A DNA stretch of 64,000 nt from Armatimonadota bacterium. Lineage in GTDB: Bacteria; Armatimonadota; Fimbriimonadia; Fimbriimonadales; Fimbriimonadaceae. Positions 24,307 to 32,420 of this stretch are shown piece by piece. A program made the translations under genes and the position numbers. Under the pieces are notes generated by a model, which saw nothing but the letters and a program-made list of their open reading frames with translations, did not search any database and had not been told where the DNA came from. How positions within the stretch are numbered: position 1 is the first letter of the stretch; the number at the start of each line of letters is the position of its first letter. The stretch is taken from NCBI GenBank assembly GCA_022563855.1, contig JADFMN010000001.1, forward strand, positions 248,001 through 312,000, given 5' to 3'.

Positions 24307-25152
24307 TTACTTCTTTCGACGACGTCGCGCGGCGAGAGCAGCAAGGCCAATACCAAGCGCAATCATCGACACGGGCTCGGGAACGATCGACGCATTGTCG
24401 AAGGCGAGCGCGTTTCCGGGAACGCCGCCTCCCCCGAAGAAGCGGTGATGATCCGGGTTCGCGCCCGGGCGCAGCCAGCGGTCCGCCGGATTGTGCGTGA
24501 CCACGGTGCCGGTGGTCAAGTCGGTTAGCCTCATCTCGAGCACCTGATTCGTGTTGAGGCTGAAGTCCGTCGCCCAGCGGTACCAGTGGTTGACCGCCAG
24601 GTTCTGGAAGTTCACATCCGGGACCTGCTCGAGGATCTGGGTGCCTCCCCCGTCAAACCAGACCATGTCGGCGTTCCAGCCGGAAGCCGTGGCCGGATCG
24701 ACCCAGCGCGCCAGGTTGATGATCGAGAACACGCCCGGTACGCCTTCGTTGAGCGAGAAGCTGCCGATGTTCTGAGCAGTGGGCAGCTGGCCGGTGAACG
24801 TAATCGCGATGTCAAACGCGGCGGTCCACACACCTAAGGCGCCAAATCCGCTCAGCCGCTGGGCGCGCGCGAACGTGCCACCAGCCGGACCGATGCCCGC
24901 GATGAACTGCGTTCCGCCATTCGGGTTCTGCGGCAGTCCGAGGGTGTTTCCAGCGTAAGTGTAAACGTTGAAGTCCGCGTCGTTCGGCGGACCATTCGGC
25001 AGGAAGTAGCCATCTTGGCCAGTCAAGACCGTGCCACCGGCCGAACCCGCCAGGCTGTCAAAGTCGGACTGATACTGTGCGAACGCCATCGGCGCGACAA
25101 ACATGCACAGCACGGCAATCGAAATTCGCATTCCCCTGTTAGTGATCTTCAT
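24307..25152 (-). CDS. PEP-CTERM sorting-domain exported protein, 2
   Basis: Signal peptide (MKITNRGMRISIAVLCMFVA, cut after AFAQ) followed by a beta-sandwich-like body typical of concanavalin/laminin-G-like PEP-CTERM proteins (DFDSLAGSAGGTVLTGQDG, then VWTAAFDIAITFTGQ, and WYRWATDFSLNTNQVLEMRL). The C-terminal sorting signal is IVPEPVSMIALGIGLAALAA plus RRRRKK. The Met at 25152 is chosen because GAGGAG lies 7 nt upstream; an in-frame Met at 25167 has no ribosome site. It is about 435 bp from another PEP-CTERM gene, each with its own terminator. Probably an extracellular, exosortase-processed protein that may bind carbohydrate. Confidence 0.88.
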   Translation of the reverse strand: MKITNRGMRISIAVLCMFVAPMAFAQYQSDFDSLAGSAGGTVLTGQDGYFLPNGPPNDADFNVYTYAGNTLGLPQNPNGGTQFIAGIGPAGGTFARAQRLSGFGALGVWTAAFDIAITFTGQLPTAQNIGSFSLNEGVPGVFSIINLARWVDPATASGWNADMVWFDGGGTQILEQVPDVNFQNLAVNHWYRWATDFSLNTNQVLEMRLTDLTTGTVVTHNPADRWLRPGANPDHHRFFGGGGVPGNALAFDNASIVPEPVSMIALGIGLAALAARRRRKK

Positions 25153-25381
25153 TAGTAAGCTCCTCAAAAAAATAACATTGGCTTAACAGGTGCTTTTACC
25201 TGCACTGCTTCCATAATATCACTTTCAAACGTGCCCTGGCGCGCACCGTTGAATAAACCTGTCAATAATACTGGGCAGGGCGCGGACGATCCGCTGACGT
25301 GGAACTGCACTTTAGCAAGGCGTTCTAGCTTGTTTCGCACGGTAGGCGCAGCGAACGCCCGAAGCAGTCGCGGGAGTATCG

Positions 25382-25810
25382 CTAGCCGTCGCGGTGGTAC
25401 GGCACGATGTTCTCCCACTCCGCCGCGTCGGACCTGGCGACGACGGCCATCACCGGCTCGGTGTCGCTCATGTTGAAGACCTCGTGCGGGACGTCCGGCT
25501 CGATGTAGATAAAGTCGCCGGCTCTGTTCTCCACGATCTGCTTCAAGCCCGGCCCGTACTCGTGACGGACCTCGCCCTGCAAGATGTAGAGCATCAGCTC
25601 GAACCCGACGTGTACGTGCGCCTTGGCGACGCCGCCTGGCGGGATGGTAGCAACGTTCATCGAAAGCTTGGCGGAGCCGACGTTCTTGGCCGACATGCCG
25701 ACCTTGTAGCGAATGCCGTTCCAACCGCGCAGGTCGCCACTGCCGCGGATGACGCTGATCCCGTCGCGACCCTCAACGTACCTGTTCAGATCGATCTGTT
25801 CGTCGGACAT
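25382..25810 (-). CDS. Cupin-domain protein
   Basis: A single conserved-barrel protein of 142 aa. Cupin motif 1 is visible as PPGGVAKAHVHVGFELMLYILQGEV (His, His, Glu metal ligands) and motif 2 as AGDFIYIEPDVPHEVFNMS (the later His). The metal site therefore looks complete. The N-terminus (MSDEQIDLNRYVEGRDGISV) is a short extension. The start is Met at 25810; the longer open frame upstream is repeat sequence. Such small cupins act as sugar isomerases, dioxygenases or sensory domains; nothing here narrows the substrate. Confidence 0.85.
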   Translation of the reverse strand: MSDEQIDLNRYVEGRDGISVIRGSGDLRGWNGIRYKVGMSAKNVGSAKLSMNVATIPPGGVAKAHVHVGFELMLYILQGEVRHEYGPGLKQIVENRAGDFIYIEPDVPHEVFNMSDTEPVMAVVARSDAAEWENIVPYHRDG

Positions 25811-25845
25811 AGTGCTCCACGGAGTGTACTCGCTGGTACAGAGGG

Positions 25846-25882
25846 AGTCCCGAGTCTTGAGTCCCGAGTCCCGAGAACAAAC
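25846..25882. repeat. GACTCGGGA direct/inverted repeat cluster, copy 1
   Basis: Several tandem GAGTCCCGAGTC units precede the cupin gene. The reverse complement closely matches 41768-41803 inside the alcohol dehydrogenase gene, where the repeat is translated. Confidence 0.7.
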
Positions 25883-26074
25883 CCGAACTCCCGAACCCCC
25901 CGAAACCAAACATAAAGAGAACGTCTCAGGCACGGGAAAGTGCGGCCAGGCTCGCGCGCTACAAAAGGGGGCAACTGACGAGAGATTCAAGGAACCGCAT
26001 GTGGTAGATTTGTGTTACGGCGTTTGACGTCAGCGCAGCCCCGCGAGCTGGCCAACGTCGATGAGGATATGGAA

Positions 26075-26509
26075 ATGACATTTCGAATTAAATCAGCGGT
26101 GGCAGTCGCCGCGTTTCTTAGCCTGATGCTTCTGGGTGCTTGTGGTCCGACCGAGGAAGCGACCAACGACGATGGCGAGACGACTCCTGTCGCGAGCAAC
26201 GGCGGTGGCGATGGCGGTGGCGGAGAGGTCGATCTTTCTACCGTCGATGTGAAGGCCGCTGTCCACAGCCAGATGATGACGGCTGAGGAAGCAGGCATGT
26301 ACGATTGCTGCCTAGTGATGCCGTGTACATTCTGCATGGTATTGATGGGCAGCTGTCCGTGCGAGGAGAACGCTAAATCCGACGGCAAAGTTTGCCGCGA
26401 GTGCAAAGGAGGCTGGGATGCTGGCGGCGGAGGAATCGACGGCATGACGACTGACGACATCAACGTTATGCCGCCCATGATGGGGGACATGGACATGGAC
26501 GGTATGTAG
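26075..26509 (+). CDS. Cys/Met-rich lipoprotein, possible metal-binding
   Basis: Lipoprotein of 144 aa: signal MTFRIKSAVAVAAFLSLML with lipobox LGAC, then a Gly/Asp/Asn linker. The mature core is remarkably rich in cysteine: YDCCLVMPCTFCMVLMG, SCPC and VCREC within about 50 residues, giving a CC, CxxC, CPC, CxxC series. The tail is rich in methionine and aspartate (MPPMMGDMDMDGM), a composition known from copper-binding segments. I chose the ATG at 26075 because GAGG lies 8 nt upstream. No partner is adjacent on this strand. A role in metal (perhaps copper) binding outside the cytoplasm is inference from composition alone. Confidence 0.72.
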   Translation: MTFRIKSAVAVAAFLSLMLLGACGPTEEATNDDGETTPVASNGGGDGGGGEVDLSTVDVKAAVHSQMMTAEEAGMYDCCLVMPCTFCMVLMGSCPCEENAKSDGKVCRECKGGWDAGGGGIDGMTTDDINVMPPMMGDMDMDGM

Positions 26510-26536
26510 AAGCCAGATTCAGCTCTGACTCGGTGA

Positions 26537-26923
26537 TCAGCGCGGAAGGTCTTTTAGGATTGCGCGAACAACATCGATGAGCTTGCCGATATCGATGGGC
26601 TTGGTAATGTGCTGCTGAGCCCCAGCGGCAAGAAACTCTTCGATGACGGCTTGTCGCACATCGGCGCTCACCATGACGACCGGAGTCCCCGCCGTCGCCG
26701 GGTCAGATCTAAAGTGTTTCAACAGCGTCGTCCCTTCGACGTTCGGGAGATTGACGTCCAGAAGGATGATGTCCGGGCGGAGTTCGACTGCGAGAAGCAT
26801 CGCTTCCTCCGCAGTCAGGGCGGTCACCACGTTCCAACCTGGAACGTCTTGAATCACCCGCTGCACGAGCAGAACATTCGATTCTGTGTCGTCAACTAGC
26901 AGGATCGTCGCTGAATCTTCCAC
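26537..26923 (-). CDS. Receiver-only response regulator (CheY-like)
   Basis: A single REC domain of 128 aa. The acidic pocket is at VDDTES (Asp11/12), the phospho-acceptor Asp in DIILLDVNLPNVEG near residue 57, the switch Ser in VVMVSADVR, and the conserved Lys in HITKPIDIGKL. There is no output domain, so it should act by protein-protein interaction as in CheY/Spo0F/DivK-like proteins. No histidine kinase gene is in the window. It lies 31 bp downstream of merR on the same strand and may be co-transcribed. Confidence 0.92.
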   Translation of the reverse strand: MEDSATILLVDDTESNVLLVQRVIQDVPGWNVVTALTAEEAMLLAVELRPDIILLDVNLPNVEGTTLLKHFRSDPATAGTPVVMVSADVRQAVIEEFLAAGAQQHITKPIDIGKLIDVVRAILKDLPR

Positions 26924-26954
26924 GGATATGCTCGGTACCTCCTAAAACGTGGAA

Positions 26955-27380
26955 TCATCGATCCCTTGGTCTCCTGCGCACAACGGCTCGGTCGCCGATG
27001 ATGATCTTTCCAGGATCGCTTTCAGCCTTCGCCTTCTTCGCGCTCGACCACGTCTTCAACCGTTCTTCCAGCACGCTTTCGATCTCAACAAGCCGCATTA
27101 TCTCCTTCTTGATCGTCGCAAGACGATCTTCGGCCATTCTTGAGATCGTCCGGCCTTCGTCCGGCTGGCCAATTGCTTCAAGAATCTGATGAATCTCTTG
27201 AAGCGTGAAGCCGAGGCTCTTGGCGGCCACGACGACCTCGACTCGGTCCAGGTCGGCATCAGCATATTCCCGATACCCCCCAGCTGTTCGCTGGGAGGCC
27301 GAGAGAAGTCCGCGCTTCTCGTAGTACCGCAACGTGGAAACGCTCACTCCTGTGCGCACCGCCAACTCTCCTATCCTCAT
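26955..27380 (-). CDS. MerR-family transcriptional regulator
   Basis: The N-terminal winged helix-turn-helix is canonical: MRIGELAVRTGVSVSTLRYY then EKRGLLSASQRTAGGYREYA. The dimerisation coiled coil spans residues about 75-125. The usual metal-binding cysteines of MerR, CueR or ZntR are absent, so this is not a metal sensor of those types. The short, charged C-terminus suggests a small or absent effector domain. The gene's own promoter has the overlong spacer with internal dyad that MerR proteins recognise, implying autoregulation. Targets other than itself and perhaps the following receiver gene are not apparent. Confidence 0.9.
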   Translation of the reverse strand: MRIGELAVRTGVSVSTLRYYEKRGLLSASQRTAGGYREYADADLDRVEVVVAAKSLGFTLQEIHQILEAIGQPDEGRTISRMAEDRLATIKKEIMRLVEIESVLEERLKTWSSAKKAKAESDPGKIIIGDRAVVRRRPRDR

Positions 27381-27400
27381 CGTTATACTGCTGATCGCAC

Positions 27401-27432
27401 AATATACACTCTTTACTATAGGTGAGAGTCAA
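27401..27432 (-). promoter_or_regulatory. MerR-type promoter with 20-bp spacer and dyad
   Basis: Minus strand: -35 TTGACT (27432-27427), -10 TATATT (27406-27401), spacer 20 bp instead of 17. A dyad ACTCT...AGAGT (27408-27429) fills the spacer. Overlong spacers with a centred dyad are the hallmark of promoters untwisted by MerR-family activators. Transcription would begin about 15 nt before the merR ATG. Confidence 0.7.
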
Positions 27433-27541
27433 GCGGAAAGGGCCACAGGGCCGAAGGTCGCGGGCTTTGTGGCGGTTGGAATGCGAAAGTCAGCCCAGCA
27501 GCATTCTCTCGCTGCGCCGTTCCCTACTCGTCTGAGCCTTT

Positions 27542-29215
27542 CTATTCCGGGCTACCGTCGTCGGGAGGAATCGGCTGATCCGACTCTTGTTGAGCGCTGG
27601 GCTGCTCCTGCTCGCTGCTTCTCTCCTTCGCTTTTCTGTTGATATCGACCGTAATCGCCGTCAAGAATAAAACTACTATGAAAGCGACCCCGACTTGCGA
27701 GAGGACGTTCTGCACTGAGATGCTGAGTCGCCGCCCCCTCCGCAACATTTCTACGAACGCGATGATCATCTGCCCCCCATCCATCGGTGGGAACGGCAGC
27801 AAGTTCATGATCCCCAGCGAGATGCTGAGCAAGGCCATGAGACTGATGATCGGATAGAGGCCTCGTTCGACGGCGCTGCCGGTGAACTCTGCGATCGTGG
27901 CGGGGCCGGCCAAACCGTCAGACGCGCTCTTCGGGCTCACGACCATCTTCGCAAGTCCTGCCACCATGAGAACCGGGTACTGGACGGCTTCGCGCAGCGC
28001 CGACGACGACGAGAGCCGGACGTACTTAGTGCCGTAATATACGCCGAGCGTGGCGCGAATCTCCTTCTCCTCAGACTGTGTGAGGTCAGGATTCCAGCCC
28101 GGAAGCGGTTCGCCGGTAATCTCTGGAGTAAGCGCGATCGTGTCTGTAACGCCGTCTCGCTCGAACGTCAGTATGAGTGGAACCCCGACGCGCTCGCCGT
28201 CTTCGAGCCGCCAACTGTCCTTGACGCCGCGAGTCAGATCGTAAAACGTCTCGACGATTCTGCCGTTGACCGAGATGACCCTGTCGCCGCTCTCAAGTCC
28301 CGCAAGATCAGCCGGGGAGTCTTCTTTGACGCTCGCAATCACTGGCTCGTTCACCGGCCTGTTTTCGCCGACGATCGTAAACAGGCCAACCATCAGAGCG
28401 ATTCCGAAAACGACGCTAAAAAGCGGTCCGGCAAACAGCACGACCCACCGTTTGAGTGGGCTCTTGCTGTAAAAGCCGTTGGGAACGTCCACCTCGCTCC
28501 CGTCTGGCTTTGCGTGCATGCCCTTGATCGCCGCAAACCCGCCGAGAGGCACGACGAGCAGTGAGAACTCCGTTCCAGATCGCGACGTCCGGTGCAATAG
28601 CGGCCTGTAGCGAACGGAGACGGTCTCCTTCCCCTCGTCGCCCTCGATCTCGATAGAACCGTAGCCCTGCTTGTCCTCCTCTCCGCTTGCGCCAGTGGGC
28701 CGGTAATAGACGAGAATCATCGCGACGATGGATGCAGCGATGAGGATGCCGACAGTCGATTCGAGCGCGATCCCCTGCCCGCGCGACCCAATCATCAGCA
28801 CCGCTAGACCGATACCACACGCAATGAACAAGGTCTTGATCCCGCTGAAACGTGGCAGATGGTACAGCGCCTCGAGCCGAAGAACGATCCAGATCGGAAG
28901 CGCGATGCCGACTAGCGCGAGACCTGCTTGATGCGCCGTAGCGTTCTCATTGAAGGCGCCAAGAAACGCTAAGAGGAACGCCGCCGTTCCGAATACAAAC
29001 AGCATCCATCGCGGTGCCATCGGCGCGCGCAGATACGGGCTGAGATCTGTCTTCCGAACTCCGCCGACCATGACCGCGAACGCGTTGACGTGCATGCCGT
29101 ACATCCTGGCGAAAAGGTAGTGGCCCAGTTCGTGCGCCGCTACGATGATCGTCAGCATCAACATGCCGACGGCGACTTTGCCGGCAAGGGTCAAGATTGA
29201 AATCAACGCTTCCAT
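27542..29215 (-). CDS. rseP: RIP metalloprotease RseP (site-2 protease)
   Basis: Membrane-embedded zinc protease of family M50B. The zinc motif HELGH is at residues 28-32 inside the first helix, and the third ligand motif is in NLLPFPPMDGGQMI near the C-terminus. A PDZ domain (about residues 290-370, SPADLAGLESGDRVISVNGR) lies between. The 557-aa length exceeds the usual 430-460 because of an extra multi-helix segment at residues 65-180. RseP cleaves anti-sigma factors and remnant signal peptides within the membrane. It starts 8 bp after dxr, giving the common dxr-rseP operon. Confidence 0.93.
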   Translation of the reverse strand: MEALISILTLAGKVAVGMLMLTIIVAAHELGHYLFARMYGMHVNAFAVMVGGVRKTDLSPYLRAPMAPRWMLFVFGTAAFLLAFLGAFNENATAHQAGLALVGIALPIWIVLRLEALYHLPRFSGIKTLFIACGIGLAVLMIGSRGQGIALESTVGILIAASIVAMILVYYRPTGASGEEDKQGYGSIEIEGDEGKETVSVRYRPLLHRTSRSGTEFSLLVVPLGGFAAIKGMHAKPDGSEVDVPNGFYSKSPLKRWVVLFAGPLFSVVFGIALMVGLFTIVGENRPVNEPVIASVKEDSPADLAGLESGDRVISVNGRIVETFYDLTRGVKDSWRLEDGERVGVPLILTFERDGVTDTIALTPEITGEPLPGWNPDLTQSEEKEIRATLGVYYGTKYVRLSSSSALREAVQYPVLMVAGLAKMVVSPKSASDGLAGPATIAEFTGSAVERGLYPIISLMALLSISLGIMNLLPFPPMDGGQMIIAFVEMLRRGRRLSISVQNVLSQVGVAFIVVLFLTAITVDINRKAKERSSEQEQPSAQQESDQPIPPDDGSPE

Positions 29216-29223
29216 ATCTGTTG

Positions 29224-30348
29224 TCAGTTAGCTCCCATCAAGCTGTGCGCCGTCTCGCGGGCCCACCGATCGGTCTCCAGAATGTTCTCCAGCTCCGGCT
29301 CACCCGGGGCGTGTTTGACCATCACCTCTTCTACGACGGTCGCGATCTGCAGGAAGGCACATTGGCCCTGTAAAAAGCCGTTTGCCGCGACCTCGTTCGC
29401 CGCGTTCATGGCGCACGGCATGGTCCCTCCGCGCTCAGACGCCTGCCGCGCCAGCCTCAGGCAGCGAAACGTGTCCTCGTCCGGCGGCTCAAACTCTAGG
29501 CTGGGCGTATCCAGGGGGCTCCACCGCTTCATCTCATTGGGGGCTCTCTCGGGGTAGAGCAGCGCGTACTGGATCGCCAGCCTCATATCGGGCCAGCCGA
29601 GCTGCGCCAGCACGCTGCCGTCCGTAAACTCCACGAACGAGTGGACGACGCTCTGCGGATGGATGACTACTTTCACCTGATCTAGGGTTACGTCGAACAG
29701 CCATTTCGCCTCGATGATCTCAAGCCCCTTGTTCATGAGCGTGGCTGAATCAACGGTGATCTTGCCGCCCATGCGCCACGTCGGGTGGTTGAGCGCCTGC
29801 TCTGTGGTGACGGCCCGCAGCTCCTCGGTCGTTCTGCCGCGGAACGGTCCGCCGCTGCCGGTGATGATGAGGCTCTGGATCTGGTTGTTCGTGTACCCCT
29901 GCATGCACTGGAACAGAGCGCTGTGCTCGCTGTCGATCGGCCTCAGGCTGACTTTGTGCTCCTTGGCCAGCGGCATGATGATCTCACCTGCTGCGACCAG
30001 AATCTCCTTGCTTGCGAGGGCGATCTGCTTGCCTGCCTGGATCGCGGCGATCGTCGGCATGAGGCCGATCACACCTGCCACCGCGACCACGACGAGGTCG
30101 ACGTCGTCGGCCGCCGCTATGGCCGTCACGGCGTCCATCCCACCTGGAATCCCTGCTGCCTTCGCAGCGCTCTCGTCGCTCAGGGCGATCCGCTCAGCGC
30201 CGAATTCCGCTGCCTGCTCCCGAATTCGGTCTGCGTTGCGATACGCCGCCAGTCCGACAACCTTGAGCCGGTCGGGGTGCTGACGCACGATGTCGAGCGT
30301 TTGGACCCCGATGGAGCCGGTTGAGCCGAGGACTGCGACGCGCTGCAC
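29224..30348 (-). CDS. dxr: 1-deoxy-D-xylulose 5-phosphate reductoisomerase
   Basis: NADPH-dependent enzyme of the MEP isoprenoid pathway; converts DXP to MEP in the cytoplasm. The N-terminal nucleotide site VLGSTGSIGVQTLDIV, the ALASKEILVAAGE segment and the metal/substrate loop RPIDSEHSALFQC (the Asp and Glu ligands) are all present, as are the flexible-loop GGKITVDSATLMNKGLE and the C-terminal CAMNAANEVAA motifs. Length 374 aa is normal. It is the first gene of an apparent dxr-rseP operon and is divergent from lysA with about 60 bp between starts. The call is secure. Confidence 0.97.
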   Translation of the reverse strand: MQRVAVLGSTGSIGVQTLDIVRQHPDRLKVVGLAAYRNADRIREQAAEFGAERIALSDESAAKAAGIPGGMDAVTAIAAADDVDLVVVAVAGVIGLMPTIAAIQAGKQIALASKEILVAAGEIIMPLAKEHKVSLRPIDSEHSALFQCMQGYTNNQIQSLIITGSGGPFRGRTTEELRAVTTEQALNHPTWRMGGKITVDSATLMNKGLEIIEAKWLFDVTLDQVKVVIHPQSVVHSFVEFTDGSVLAQLGWPDMRLAIQYALLYPERAPNEMKRWSPLDTPSLEFEPPDEDTFRCLRLARQASERGGTMPCAMNAANEVAANGFLQGQCAFLQIATVVEEVMVKHAPGEPELENILETDRWARETAHSLMGAN

Positions 30349-30414
30349 TCGCAGCAGTTTATCCGACCTGGCCAGGCCCTGCTGAGGCCGTGAGGCTATG
30401 TCATAATTTTGCCG

Positions 30415-31728
30415 ATGCCGACCGACGCTTCGGTAGAGTCTCGGCTCATCCTGTCCGATGAGCTAGCCCGCTCGCTTGTCAAGGGGTACGGCACCCCGCT
30501 CTACGTTCTCGACGAGGCGCATCTTCGAGGGAGGGTCAAGCGGTATCTGAGCGCCTTCGCCGCAGCGTGCGACAGGAGCGAGCTGACCTATGCGAGCAAG
30601 GCGAACAGCACCTTCGCCGTGCTGGCAATCGTTGCGTCCGAGGGTTGCATGATCGACGTAGCAAGCGAGGGGGAGCTGCGCGCGGCGATCGCGGCCGGTG
30701 TGCCAGCGAGCAAGTGCCACTTCCATGGCAACGCGAAGACAGCGGATGAGATCGCGTTCGCGATCGGGGCTGGCATCAACCAGATCGTCATGGACAACTT
30801 TGATGAGATACGGACGATCGCCGCTGCTGGTAACAGCAGCCCGGATTTGGTTCTACGTTTGGCACCAGGGGTTGATCCGAAGACGCACGAGAAGATCGCG
30901 ACCGGACAGGCCGACACCAAGTTCGGCTTCAACGTTGCAGACGGCTCTGCAGAGAGCGCGCTCTTGCTGTGCTTGAAACTGCGTCTTCCGGTCATCGGTT
31001 TTCACTGTCATGTGGGTTCGCAACTGCTCGATCCGACCGCGCAGATCAACGGAGGACAGATCGTTGCGGAGTTTGCGAGCCAGATGAGGTCTGTGCACGG
31101 ATTCGAAACCACAGTCCTGAACGTCGGCGGCGGGATTGGCATCCGATATTGCGAAGAGGATGAGCCGGAAGAAGTCGAGCGGTACTGCGCCGATCTCGTC
31201 AACGGCGTGCGATCTGGGCTGGCCGACTCCGGACTCGATCCGGTGCTCGTGCAAGAGCCCGGCCGGTGGCTCGTAGGAGAATCTGGGGTTACGCTGTACC
31301 GCGTTATGAACGTCAAGACCGTGCCGATCGAAGGCGGCTCACGGATCTATGTGAGCGTTGACGGAGGCCTCAGCGACAACCCGCGACCCGCCATGTACGG
31401 CAGCTCGTATCCGGTTCGGTTGATCGCCGCAGACGGTCGCAAGGGAGCAGATCCGATCAAGGTGCGCGTTTCTGGCAAGCACTGCGAGACCGATACCCTG
31501 TTCGACAACGTCTCTTTACCGGGCGACACGCTGTGCGGCGACATCCTGCAGGTCTTGTGCACCGGCGCCTACAACAGTTCTATGGCAAGCAACTACAACC
31601 GATACCCGCGCCCCGCGACCGCTCTCGTCCGGACGGACGGCAGTCACTGCCTCGTCCAAGAGCGAGAGAGTTGGGACGGCATGTTCGCACGGGAAATCGT
31701 ACCCGAGGGATTGGGGAACGGACGATGA
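30415..31728 (+). CDS. lysA: Diaminopimelate decarboxylase
   Basis: PLP-dependent, fold-III decarboxylase that makes L-lysine from meso-DAP. The PLP lysine is in ELTYASKANSTFAVL, the glycine-rich phosphate loop is NVGGGIGIRY, PEPGRWLVGESG carries the substrate/PLP contact Arg, and GKHCETDTLFDN contains the active-site Cys-Glu pair that completes the site across the dimer; GAYNSSMASNYN is the C-terminal signature. I use ATG 30415; CATAAT ends 7 nt before it, so the mRNA may be leaderless. Its stop overlaps the next start as ATGA. Confidence 0.96.
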   Translation: MPTDASVESRLILSDELARSLVKGYGTPLYVLDEAHLRGRVKRYLSAFAAACDRSELTYASKANSTFAVLAIVASEGCMIDVASEGELRAAIAAGVPASKCHFHGNAKTADEIAFAIGAGINQIVMDNFDEIRTIAAAGNSSPDLVLRLAPGVDPKTHEKIATGQADTKFGFNVADGSAESALLLCLKLRLPVIGFHCHVGSQLLDPTAQINGGQIVAEFASQMRSVHGFETTVLNVGGGIGIRYCEEDEPEEVERYCADLVNGVRSGLADSGLDPVLVQEPGRWLVGESGVTLYRVMNVKTVPIEGGSRIYVSVDGGLSDNPRPAMYGSSYPVRLIAADGRKGADPIKVRVSGKHCETDTLFDNVSLPGDTLCGDILQVLCTGAYNSSMASNYNRYPRPATALVRTDGSHCLVQERESWDGMFAREIVPEGLGNGR

Positions 31729-32420
31729 CCCTACCTCCGATCGACTTCCTCATCGCCTTCGGTATCGTGATCTTCACGGCTATCGGATTCCACGAGTACG
31801 CCCACTGCAAAGTCGCTGACATGGCGGGCGACCCGACCCCCCGGCTCCATGGCCGTGTCACGCTCAATCTGACCAAGCACTTCGAGCCAATGGGGACCAT
31901 GATGATCATCTTCACGCTGCTGAGCGGCTTCGGCATCGGCTGGGGCCGTCCTGCTCCGTTCAACCCGAGGCTGATGCGGAACCCGCGCTGGGACCTCCTT
32001 GCCTCGGTTGTCGCCGGCCCCGCGAGCAACATCCTGCAGGCGGCGATATGGGCGAGCATGCTGAGGATGGCAATGATCTTCTCACCTGAAATCCTGTCGA
32101 CGCCGGGCGCGGACCTGTCGTTCATCGGCCTGCTGCTCTACTACGGTGTTCTCATAAACCTAGTGCTCGCGATATTCAACCTCATCCCGCTTGGACCTCT
32201 CGACGGGCACTGGATCATCGGACAGCTCTTGCCCGACAAGCCGCGCCTGTACTGGTACCGCTTCCATCGTAAGGTAGGCATGTTCGGCTTGATCGCGCTC
32301 ATCATCGGTTCACAGCTCATTCGAAACCAAACGGACATCAACCCGTTATGGGACGTGCTAACTCCGCCAGTGAACTTCATGTTCTCGTTCTTCACCGGGC
32401 TACCGGGAGACGTCTTATGA
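31725..32420 (+). CDS. Site-2-protease-like M50 membrane metalloprotease
   Basis: Polytopic protease of 231 aa, no PDZ domain. The zinc motif FHEYAH (HExxH) is in the first helix and the second motif is in FNLIPLGPLDGHWI (NxxPxxxLDG). RLHGRVTLNLTKHFEPMGT is the conserved segment between helices in short soluble-domain-free S2P homologues. About five to six transmembrane helices are predicted. It starts inside the lysA stop (ATGA) and ends inside the trpS start (ATGA), so lysA-S2P-trpS are translationally coupled. The target is unknown. Confidence 0.9.
   Translation: MTLPPIDFLIAFGIVIFTAIGFHEYAHCKVADMAGDPTPRLHGRVTLNLTKHFEPMGTMMIIFTLLSGFGIGWGRPAPFNPRLMRNPRWDLLASVVAGPASNILQAAIWASMLRMAMIFSPEILSTPGADLSFIGLLLYYGVLINLVLAIFNLIPLGPLDGHWIIGQLLPDKPRLYWYRFHRKVGMFGLIALIIGSQLIRNQTDINPLWDVLTPPVNFMFSFFTGLPGDVL

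Noticed and set aside
25164-25724. 186-aa minus-strand frame over the cupin region
   Set aside because: It overlaps the cupin in another frame and is Arg-rich; the cupin motifs fix the real frame.
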